Shown: piece by piece, positions 34,384 to 42,639 of the stretch | Layout: each line of letters starts with the position of its first letter | How positions within the stretch are numbered: position 1 is the first letter of the stretch | Assembly: GCF_009901525.1 (NCBI RefSeq) | Contig: NZ_CP019288.1 | Span: forward strand, 5,299,501 to 5,363,500 | DNA: 64,000 nt | Reading direction: 5' to 3' | From: Kordia antarctica | GTDB lineage: Bacteria > Bacteroidota > Bacteroidia > Flavobacteriales > Flavobacteriaceae | Notes under the pieces: generated by a model | Told to the model about the DNA's origin: nothing | The model's input: the letters and a program-made list of their open reading frames with translations, nothing else | Database searches by the model: none | Made by a program: the position numbers and the translations under genes

Positions 34384-34396
34384 TGTTTTTATTAGC

Positions 34397-35554
34397 TTAA
34401 ATAAAAGTACCGTTAAATTTTTGTTTGACTATTGAATATTCCATCAGTACATCTTCATTCACTTCAATACCTAGTCCTGGTGTAGTTGGAACTTCAATCA
34501 TACCATCTTTCATTTTAATTTTAGGATAGGTAAGTCGTTCTCTTAAACCGTTTTCTGTTTGATCGTATTCTATTAAGAAATCAGGTGATTTCATACGACC
34601 TGGAATATTTTCTAAGTTCGCAATAAAATGCAAAGCTACATGAATTCCTATAGACGTTCCCCACGTATGTGGAACTGTTTCAATACCATATGTACTTGCC
34701 AAAGCGGCTATTCTTTTAGCTTCGGTTAATCCGCCACTGGCGCAAATGTCTGGTTGTATAATATCTACTGACTTCGTTCTTAGTAATTGATGAAAACCAA
34801 ATCGTAAGTATTCACATTCTCCACCAGCTATAGGTATGGAAGTTTTGCTTCGTAATTCGTTGTATTGTTGATAGTATTCAGGAGAAATGGGTTCTTCAAA
34901 CCAACTGATATCGAACTGTTCAATTTTTTTACAAAGTGAAACAGCTTCTCTTAATGTATATGCGTGGTTGGAATCGATCATAAGATCAATATCATCACCG
35001 AGCAATTCGCGCATGCGTTTTACATTTTCGTAATCTTCTTTTACGCCTAACCCAACTTTCATTTTGATAGCTTTGAAACCTTGCGATTTGTATTTGGCTA
35101 CTTCTTCTTCAAAATCTCTAGATGGGTTGTTATGATCTGTAAAATAAAGACCTGTTGCATACGGTTTTATTTTGGTTCTGTGCGCACCACCAAGTAAGGT
35201 AGATACAGGCAAGTTGAGAATTTTACCTTTTAAATCCCACAGGGCAATATCAATAGCACTCATGGAAGCTACAAGAACTCCTCTTCTAGCAAAATCAAGC
35301 GTTTTTCGATACATCGTACTCCAAATGACTTCATTTTCAAGTGGATTTTTTCCTATGATGTATGGCTCTAAAAATTTGATACCTTCATTTAAAATGTTTG
35401 CAGGTCCGTATCCTTCTCCCCACCCAAATTGACCATCTGAAGTAGTTATTTTAACTACACAAATACATCTTTCTGAATATTCCCATTGCGAAAAGAAAAA
35501 ACTTTTAGACAGTTTGTCTTTGAGTATGTATGTTTCTATTTTTTCTATAACCAT
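34397..35554 (-). CDS. Enolase-superfamily enzyme, probable 3,6-anhydrogalactonate cycloisomerase
   Basis: The 385-residue protein of the mandelate racemase/muconate-lactonizing type has the catalytic Lys pair in AIKMKVGLG, metal ligands in MIDSNHAYT, WFEEPISPE and GGECEY, an Asp in IIQPDICASGG and a His in PHTWGTSIG. Such enzymes remove a proton next to a carboxylate. In the anhydrogalactose pathway a member opens anhydrogalactonate to 2-keto-3-deoxygalactonate, the substrate of the kinase at 47671. Galactonate or fuconate dehydratase is the alternative; the coupled dehydrogenase favours the former. Confidence 0.8.
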   Translation of the reverse strand: MVIEKIETYILKDKLSKSFFFSQWEYSERCICVVKITTSDGQFGWGEGYGPANILNEGIKFLEPYIIGKNPLENEVIWSTMYRKTLDFARRGVLVASMSAIDIALWDLKGKILNLPVSTLLGGAHRTKIKPYATGLYFTDHNNPSRDFEEEVAKYKSQGFKAIKMKVGLGVKEDYENVKRMRELLGDDIDLMIDSNHAYTLREAVSLCKKIEQFDISWFEEPISPEYYQQYNELRSKTSIPIAGGECEYLRFGFHQLLRTKSVDIIQPDICASGGLTEAKRIAALASTYGIETVPHTWGTSIGIHVALHFIANLENIPGRMKSPDFLIEYDQTENGLRERLTYPKIKMKDGMIEVPTTPGLGIEVNEDVLMEYSIVKQKFNGTFI

Positions 35555-35595
35555 GTTTTACTAAATTTTGTTTGGTTAATTAATGATAACTTGAT

Positions 35596-35997
35596 TTAGT
35601 TATAAACTTGATCTTCAATAACAGTAATATTATATACTGTAGTGCCATCAATTGTTAGTGTACCATCACCAGTAACTCTATCGGCAGCAATAACATAGCT
35701 ATAACTTGTAGTGTCATCAGTTTTGGTTACTGAGATTTGATAATTTACATCATCAGAAGTATCAGAATAGTTGTTTGAAGTAAAACTTAATGGAGTTACA
35801 TCAGACACATATTCTATAATTAAATTTTTCTCTCTGTATATATTAATTTTTACAGGCGCATCTGTTACATCAATATCTGTTAATGTGTATACAGAAGTGA
35901 GTTGTATGTCTGGCTCTTGAAAGTTGTTTTCTTCTTCACAACTAAAAAAAGATGTCGTTATCAACAGTAAGAGTATATATTTTATTGAATTTTTCAT
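35596..35997 (-). CDS. Small PUL lipoprotein
   Basis: The 133-residue protein has a signal peptide ending in FFSCEEE, a lipobox followed by acidic residues. In Bacteroidota, acids after the lipid Cys help export to the outer surface. The rest is beta-rich and Thr/Asp-rich, without a known domain. It is the last of four SusC-led envelope genes, so it is probably part of the surface glycan-capture complex. It may only be a structural accessory. Confidence 0.65.
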   Translation of the reverse strand: MKNSIKYILLLLITTSFFSCEEENNFQEPDIQLTSVYTLTDIDVTDAPVKINIYREKNLIIEYVSDVTPLSFTSNNYSDTSDDVNYQISVTKTDDTTSYSYVIAADRVTGDGTLTIDGTTVYNITVIEDQVYN

Positions 35998-36010
35998 TAG
36001 TGTTATTTTA

Positions 36011-37705
36011 TTATGGTCTTGGTTCTAATTCTATCAATGATAAGTCGTCAAAATAAAGCAATTGTGCGCCAGTTACACCTGGATTGTCTCCGGCTATTAC
36101 TCGTAATGTCGTTCTGTAGTTTGTAGGTAAATCAGCTGTAAAAACTATGGTTTCCGAAACTTCTACCCATTGATTATTGTTGATGGTTGAAATGTCAAAT
36201 ACTTTGATATCTGTAACAGGATTTCCAAATTCCATTCTAAACGCATTTAGTGTAGAACTTTCTTTGAATACTTTGTATGAAACTTTATAGGTTCCCGCAG
36301 GAATACCATTAGGTTTTGCAAAACTGAAACCAAATAGATTCATGTTTGGAATAGGAGAGACGTTAGGTAAGTTGTATTGCATACTTGCAGCACCGTCAGC
36401 AGCATTTGTAGTGACTCTTTCCCAGACTAAATCTCCAAACTGACCATTTCCTTGACCACCTGGAATAAAGTATTGACTAGATGCATACGCATTGTTAACG
36501 CCACCGCCTGTGAGTTCAAAACTAGCCCAACCATTACCAGGAAGAATATTATCTCCAAAAAACATGGCTACCGTTTCTGGACCAAATGGTTGCAGTACTC
36601 TTGTATCCGACGATGTGATGTTAGTTCCGTTGTAAGAAACCGTAATAAGGTCAGAATTATATATTGGTTGCGATAATGTCAACTCAATGAAGGTTGCATC
36701 AGCTGCTTGTACGTTTGCTAATTGTACAGGAATGACTTGGTTAAATCCAGAAGCAGTATTCATTACATTTACCGTAAAACTTCCTTCTTCTCCTGAGAAA
36801 GGAGTCACTTCTCCGTTGACTTGAAATGATATTTTTTCGTTTTCGGCTTCTGTTAAGTTGTTACTAAACACAAATGGTTGCGATGAAGGAACTACATTAA
36901 CTTTTAGCGGAATTACTTTTGTTTCTTGTGCGTTTGGTTGTGGAGCAATTCTAAATGATCTTAGTTCTCCTGTAAACGTTCCAAGTTGAAAGAAACTCAC
37001 ATTCGCCGTTATTCCGCCAACTTGATTTGGTGTTCCTTCTGGGAATCTCCATGAGCGTCCGTTTGGTCTTCCAGTTTCTGTTAAATCCATAAACGTTAAC
37101 GAAGTTCCAGCCTCAACATCTACTGTTGGCCACGTATCTATATCGTCAATCGAAGTTATTTCATCTTCGGTAACGGTAAGGATTTCAACACCATCTTGCA
37201 ATACTTTAAATGCAGGCTTTATTTGTGCGTACACATCAAATGTAAATGTGGTATCTATTACATGTAAATTTCCTTCTTGCACTGAGTTAAATGGTCCAGC
37301 ACTAGAGTTGTAACTAACAGGTTCGCTGAACTTATTTAGTAAACGAACTGTATTCTCTCCACTATTTCTAAAAAACACATGTGCTTTTGGTCTTCCTATA
37401 ATTAAACCAGCAGCTTCATCTATGTAATTTGTAAGTGTATCGGTTGGATCTAAATCTTCTACTAAGAAATGATTTCCTTGTTGTATTTGCCATTCGTGAC
37501 TTACCGCTCCTTGTGATAAATCGAAAAATGAAATATGTGTATCATAATTGATGCTAAATGGTTCTTGTGAAGTTCGATTCAATCCAATAACCCATGACAC
37601 ATCAGAAAGTGTATCAGGTGCTTCATAGTCTTGATAATCATCTTTGCTACAATTCCATACTAACACTAATGCTAAAGCTAGTATCGTTATTTTTATTGCT
37701 TTCAT
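36011..37705 (-). CDS. Surface glycan-binding lipoprotein (SusE/F-position)
   Basis: The 564-residue protein starts with a lipoprotein signal (VLVWNCSKDD) and carries Ig/PKD-like beta-domains in its centre. A C-terminal jellyroll-like segment resembles carbohydrate-binding modules (GNGWASFELTGGG, TYKVSYKVFKESSTLNAFRMEFG, LLYFDDLSLIE). Encoded 7 nt after SusD, it takes the usual position of surface glycan-binding proteins that hold the polysaccharide at the transporter. No catalytic motif is visible. Ligand is inferred to be the target galactan. Confidence 0.7.
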   Translation of the reverse strand: MKAIKITILALALVLVWNCSKDDYQDYEAPDTLSDVSWVIGLNRTSQEPFSINYDTHISFFDLSQGAVSHEWQIQQGNHFLVEDLDPTDTLTNYIDEAAGLIIGRPKAHVFFRNSGENTVRLLNKFSEPVSYNSSAGPFNSVQEGNLHVIDTTFTFDVYAQIKPAFKVLQDGVEILTVTEDEITSIDDIDTWPTVDVEAGTSLTFMDLTETGRPNGRSWRFPEGTPNQVGGITANVSFFQLGTFTGELRSFRIAPQPNAQETKVIPLKVNVVPSSQPFVFSNNLTEAENEKISFQVNGEVTPFSGEEGSFTVNVMNTASGFNQVIPVQLANVQAADATFIELTLSQPIYNSDLITVSYNGTNITSSDTRVLQPFGPETVAMFFGDNILPGNGWASFELTGGGVNNAYASSQYFIPGGQGNGQFGDLVWERVTTNAADGAASMQYNLPNVSPIPNMNLFGFSFAKPNGIPAGTYKVSYKVFKESSTLNAFRMEFGNPVTDIKVFDISTINNNQWVEVSETIVFTADLPTNYRTTLRVIAGDNPGVTGAQLLYFDDLSLIELEPRP

Positions 37706-37712
37706 AGTAGAT

Positions 37713-39479
37713 TTAATTAATGTTTGGATTAGAATTTAGTTCTGAGAATGGAATTGGGTAATTTCCATGCAACGATTCGTTATAATTTAATGCTGAGGTA
37801 TTGTATTCATAATCAACTACAATATGTGCTCCACTAGGTTGTACGGCTTCTAAAGAAGGAAAATTACCTCTAGTGATTGTTTGTCCATTTGCATTTACAA
37901 ATTGATAGTTGACACCATAATACGTTTCGTTAGATAGTTCTTGTAAGCGATTGGTGAAACTATAGTTTTCTGAAATTTTCCATCGTTGGAAATCTTGCTG
38001 ACGAATAGCATGTCCTTCAATTGCCATTTCTAAAGGTTTTTCAACACGCATTAAGTGTTGCATTAAGCTTTCGGATGTATACATTACATCGTCATACGTA
38101 TGCGATAAATCAGCTCCTTGAATACCAAGTAATGCCAATCCCCATCTTTTTCTAACATTGTTGATTAAGTTTAATGCTTGATCTGTAGCACCCGTTTTTA
38201 TTTTACATTCTGCTTGCATCAATAAAACATCTGCTAATCTGTTTAGCGTTACATTTTTGCTTGAATATGGTGCGCCACCTGGTAAATCTCCTTCTCTTGC
38301 GAGAATGTCATGATTTGTGTATTTTTTCCACCAAGCAAATCCCCATGCTGTTCCATGAAAACGTTGGTATTCACTCACAGTACCATCTAAATAGTAGGTA
38401 GTTTGGTTATCTTCCACGATTGCAATCATTGCCGAAGCACGAAGCGGTACATTTCTAAGTGTTGTTCCTGTAATAGGATCATCGTAGTAATTTCTTGAAT
38501 CTAAAGGATCCATTGGTTCTGTTTTGTATGCATAGGCAATCCAAGCAGGTCCAACAGCTCCACGCGTGTTTGAAGTTTGTTGATTTAGCCAGTTTGTTCC
38601 AGACTCTCCATCCCATGGCGGTAAATCAATTCGAACATTATCATTTGTAAAGTTGATTTCAAATATGGATTCTTTGTTAAATTCGCCAGCATTTGTAAAA
38701 AGCTTGCTCATGTCATCTTCCAATTCGTACCCATGATTGTTAATTACATCTTCAAAATAAGGCATTGCATTTGTATAGTCTAACTCTTGTAAGTAGCTTG
38801 TTCCTAAGATAGTTCCAGCTGCTCCAGCGGTTACTCTACTTGCATCATTGCTAGGATATTCTCCTTTTTTATAGAGTTTTGCATATGCATATTCTAAATC
38901 TTCACGTATAAATTGTAATACTTCTTGTGCAGAAGATAATGGTTTTGAAAAGTCATCACTAGTTACAGGTACTGCATCACGAATGATAATGCTTCCTTCA
39001 TTAAAAGAAGAGTATAAATAGTAATGAAATAAACCTCTAAAATAGCGCGCTTGTGCCATTTGTGAAGTCCATTCAGCTTCATCATTTCCAAAATTTTCTA
39101 GTCTGTTTAAGGCTTCAATTACTTGATTTGCTCTAAATATACCTTGATAGTTGGCTGTCCATTTGTTACTGATCTCATTGGTGCTACCATTATAGGTATG
39201 TAAATAGAAATCTTCTGTGTTTTGTGGCACAGGACGACCATAACCAGGATATCCCATGTCTGATCTTAAAATCTCCGCAATTTTATTTATAATAGCAGGA
39301 TTTAGCAACGTTTGGTATACGGCATTTAGTCCTTGATTTGTTTCCGATAGGTTTCTCCAAAAATTAGTTTCAGAAATTTCATTCGGATTTTCCTCTATTA
39401 AGTATTCATCATCTACACATGAGTTTGTAACTGTAATGAGCAGCAACAACGAACACATTTTGATTATTATATCTTTCAT
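37713..39479 (-). CDS. SusD-like outer-membrane lipoprotein
   Basis: The 588-residue protein has the SusD/RagB layout: lipobox TNSCVDDE, the N-terminal ENPNEISETNFWRNLSETNQGLNAVYQ, helical TPR-like repeats (ARYFRGLFHYYLYSSF) and a C-terminal segment with LNRLADVLLMQAECKIKTG and YPIPFSELNSNPNI. It acts as the lid on the SusC channel and binds oligosaccharide at the cell surface. Adjacent to susC (18-nt gap), as expected. Confidence 0.95.
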   Translation of the reverse strand: MKDIIIKMCSLLLLITVTNSCVDDEYLIEENPNEISETNFWRNLSETNQGLNAVYQTLLNPAIINKIAEILRSDMGYPGYGRPVPQNTEDFYLHTYNGSTNEISNKWTANYQGIFRANQVIEALNRLENFGNDEAEWTSQMAQARYFRGLFHYYLYSSFNEGSIIIRDAVPVTSDDFSKPLSSAQEVLQFIREDLEYAYAKLYKKGEYPSNDASRVTAGAAGTILGTSYLQELDYTNAMPYFEDVINNHGYELEDDMSKLFTNAGEFNKESIFEINFTNDNVRIDLPPWDGESGTNWLNQQTSNTRGAVGPAWIAYAYKTEPMDPLDSRNYYDDPITGTTLRNVPLRASAMIAIVEDNQTTYYLDGTVSEYQRFHGTAWGFAWWKKYTNHDILAREGDLPGGAPYSSKNVTLNRLADVLLMQAECKIKTGATDQALNLINNVRKRWGLALLGIQGADLSHTYDDVMYTSESLMQHLMRVEKPLEMAIEGHAIRQQDFQRWKISENYSFTNRLQELSNETYYGVNYQFVNANGQTITRGNFPSLEAVQPSGAHIVVDYEYNTSALNYNESLHGNYPIPFSELNSNPNIN

Positions 39480-39497
39480 AACGTATAGTTTATTTTT

Positions 39498-42400
39498 TTA
39501 GAAATTTAAGTTTATTCCAAACATGTATTGAACAGCTATTGGTCCAGTATTTTTATCTAAACCTCTTCCTGCAATACCGCCACCAACTTCAGGGTTGTAT
39601 CCAGAGTATTTTGTAATTGTGATTGGATTTTGTGATCGAACATAAAAGCGAACTCTATTGAATCCCCATTTTTCTGCTTTTTTCCTAGGAATACTATATC
39701 CTAAAGATATTTGTCTTAATCGTAAATAGGATCCATCTTCTAACCAAAGATCACTATATCCTAAATAGTTTGGATGTCTTCGGATGTCGTTTCTATATGC
39801 AGGAATAGGTGTCACAGGATTGGCAGATGACCATTGGTACACTAAATCTTTGTGTCTACCAAAACCATAAGCCCAAGCATCAAAACCGTTCATAATTTCT
39901 TGCCCTAATGCTGCGTACCAGTTCATAGAGAAATCAAAGCTTTTGTAGGTAGCGTTGAACGTGTACCCAATTTCATATTTTGGCAAACCACTTCCGCTAT
40001 ATACACGATCATTATCATCTAAGATACCATCATTATTTTGATCAATGAAGCGAGTATCTCCCATACGTGCATTGTTATCTATTTGTTGATATGCTGCAAG
40101 TTTTTCTTCTGTATCAATGATTCCATCTGTTCTCCATAAGTAGAAAGCAGCAGCTTCATGCCCAACCGATAACGCAGTAACTCTTGATTGTTGCGGTGCT
40201 CTACCAACCAAACCAGAATCGTTAGTTAATAAGAAGTTTGTATCTCCATTTATTCGGGTAATTAGGTTTTTGTTGGTTGTAAACGTACCGTTCATACGCC
40301 AGTTTACTTTTCCAGTTTGTCCTCTTAATGCTGCTGTTAATTCTAAACCTTCATTGGTCATGTTACCAACGTTTAAAACTACTTGTGCATTGTTACCGCC
40401 ACCAGATGATGGAGGAACAAAGATAGGAAAAAGCATATCTTCGTTTTTGGTTTTGTAATAATCGGCAGATACTGTTAATTTATTTTTGAAGAATCCTAAA
40501 TCGATTCCAACATTATTTTCTTTCAACGTTTCCCAACCTAAACCTTCATTCGCAAATGCTTCTTGAATAGCTCCTAAGCTTAGTGTTTCGTTTCCAGTAT
40601 CTGGATTAAATCCATAGTAATTGATATCTTGCGAAATAACAGGAGAGAACGAATATGATCGTGTTCTATCTACTCCAGATTCACCACGTGATACTCTAAG
40701 CTTAAATGTATTTACAGTAGATTTTGTATTTGACCAAAATTTTTCTTCAGCAATATTCCAACCTACTGATACAGCAGGAAAAGTTGCCCATTGTTGTTCT
40801 CTAAATTTGGACGAACCATCTCTACGTATACTTGTGTTTACTAAGTATCGATCTTTGTAATTGTATTGTATTCTTCCTACCAATCCAATTCGTGTGTCAG
40901 TATAATCAAAACCAGATGTAGCACTTTGTGTTCCTGTTGATCCGTTTAGTACATCACTTCCAGGTGTAGTTAATCCTTGTCTTCTTGCCGCAAATGCTTC
41001 ACTTTGATCTTTAAGTGTAGAACCAAAAAATGTAAAGGTAAGTTTGTGATCTTCGGCAAATGTTTTTTCATAATTTACACCAAGTTCACCAGCAAAGTTG
41101 GTGGTTAATCTTGCTCTGTTTTCAACATAACTATTTTCAGGTTCTGATTGTAATTGTCCCTGAGTATTGAAAATTTCTTGATATGGTCTTACAGTTTTTC
41201 CAATATCATTGGTGGAAGTCAATCCTATATTGCTTCTAATCGAAAGTCCTTCTATAATTTCATAATTCACATTTGCTGTCGCGCTAACGCGTGTCCTTTT
41301 TAATTTGTTGGTTGTACGTAAACTTTCTAAAACCCAACCTAATCTATTTACATCGTCACCACCTTGTGCTAAATCGTCAAAAGTAGTTAAGTCTAAACCA
41401 TTTTGTGTAGGTCTGTAAACGATAGATTGTGATAATAGGTTTCCTTGCGGAATATCTCTCTCTTCTGTTTGATACGCTATGTTTGCCTGAATGTTTAATT
41501 TATTTTTTGTGTAAACAGTATTAGCACGCATATTAAAACGTTGAAAACCAGAATTGATTTGTAAACCTTCTTGATCAAAAAAGCCAAAACCAACATTATA
41601 CGTAATATCGTCACTACCTCCAGATATGTTTACATTATGATTTTGTGTTGTTGCTTTGTCATTAAATACCAAATCATTCAAGTCAGTTTCATTGACAAAT
41701 TGATTCGGTTGTTGCAATAATTGCAAATTTACTTGGTCATCTGCTGTACCATTTACATTTGCGGCAGAAACAACATCAAAATACGTTTGCTCTACGGAAT
41801 TCATTAGCGGTACGGCAGAATTTCTGTCTTGTACTGCATAACTAGAGTTGATACGAACACGTAATGTACCAGGCGTTCCTTTTTTTGTAGTGATTAATAT
41901 AACTCCTGCAGATCCACGAATACCATAAATAGCTTTCGAAGAAGCATCTCTTAAAATTGTTAATGATTCAATATCTGTTGGCGGAATTCTTGGATTGCCT
42001 TCTTGTGGTATTCCATCAACAACAAATAACGGATTGTTTTGTCCTTCATTTAATGTTGCTATTCCTCTAATTTGAATTTCAGAATCTTCACCAGGCAAAT
42101 CTGATGAGGTAACACTTACACCAGCAACTTGACCTTGCAAAGCAGTTCCAAGGTCAGGCGTTACGATAGATTCTAAGTCTTCCGATTTAATTTTAGTGAT
42201 AGCTCCAGTAACTTCTTTTTTCTTTGCACTACCATATCCAATCACAACAACTTCTTCCAAACTGTTCACATCTGTTTTCATGAAAACATCAATTCGTTTA
42301 TCAGAAGATACTTCTATTTCTTGTGTTTCTAAACCAGTATAGCTGAAAATTAAAAAATCACCAATTTCAGCTTCGATTTTGTAATTACCATCAAAATCAC

Positions 42401-42584
42401 TGATTTGCCCACCTTTTTTATTTTTTACGATAATGGTAGCGCCAGGAATTGGCAGACTATCTTCTTTACCTTTAATTGTTCCTTCTACCGTTACCGATTG
42501 TGCATTTGCTTCTAAATGAAAGAAAAATATCATAATTAGAATGGCAAAGGATCGTGCTGTTTTATTTAAACTCTTTTGTTTCAT
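39498..42584 (-). CDS. SusC/RagA-like TonB-dependent transporter
   Basis: The 1028-residue outer-membrane barrel follows the SusC scheme: signal peptide ending ANAQS, carboxypeptidase-regulatory-like domain (about 30-110), TonB-box region with EEVVVIGYGSAKKKEVTGAI, plug with NNPLFVVDGIPQEG and SIEVLRDASS-type segment (SLTILRDASSKAIYG), and a C-terminal barrel ending NLNF. It takes up oligosaccharides with energy from TonB. It is the central gene of the PUL, 55 nt after the sulfatase gene. Confidence 0.96.
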   Translation of the reverse strand: MKQKSLNKTARSFAILIMIFFFHLEANAQSVTVEGTIKGKEDSLPIPGATIIVKNKKGGQISDFDGNYKIEAEIGDFLIFSYTGLETQEIEVSSDKRIDVFMKTDVNSLEEVVVIGYGSAKKKEVTGAITKIKSEDLESIVTPDLGTALQGQVAGVSVTSSDLPGEDSEIQIRGIATLNEGQNNPLFVVDGIPQEGNPRIPPTDIESLTILRDASSKAIYGIRGSAGVILITTKKGTPGTLRVRINSSYAVQDRNSAVPLMNSVEQTYFDVVSAANVNGTADDQVNLQLLQQPNQFVNETDLNDLVFNDKATTQNHNVNISGGSDDITYNVGFGFFDQEGLQINSGFQRFNMRANTVYTKNKLNIQANIAYQTEERDIPQGNLLSQSIVYRPTQNGLDLTTFDDLAQGGDDVNRLGWVLESLRTTNKLKRTRVSATANVNYEIIEGLSIRSNIGLTSTNDIGKTVRPYQEIFNTQGQLQSEPENSYVENRARLTTNFAGELGVNYEKTFAEDHKLTFTFFGSTLKDQSEAFAARRQGLTTPGSDVLNGSTGTQSATSGFDYTDTRIGLVGRIQYNYKDRYLVNTSIRRDGSSKFREQQWATFPAVSVGWNIAEEKFWSNTKSTVNTFKLRVSRGESGVDRTRSYSFSPVISQDINYYGFNPDTGNETLSLGAIQEAFANEGLGWETLKENNVGIDLGFFKNKLTVSADYYKTKNEDMLFPIFVPPSSGGGNNAQVVLNVGNMTNEGLELTAALRGQTGKVNWRMNGTFTTNKNLITRINGDTNFLLTNDSGLVGRAPQQSRVTALSVGHEAAAFYLWRTDGIIDTEEKLAAYQQIDNNARMGDTRFIDQNNDGILDDNDRVYSGSGLPKYEIGYTFNATYKSFDFSMNWYAALGQEIMNGFDAWAYGFGRHKDLVYQWSSANPVTPIPAYRNDIRRHPNYLGYSDLWLEDGSYLRLRQISLGYSIPRKKAEKWGFNRVRFYVRSQNPITITKYSGYNPEVGGGIAGRGLDKNTGPIAVQYMFGINLNF

Positions 42585-42639
42585 TTACTTGATGTTTTTA
42601 TAATAGTTTCTTTCGGTTGTTGTTAATTTATTTATCAAA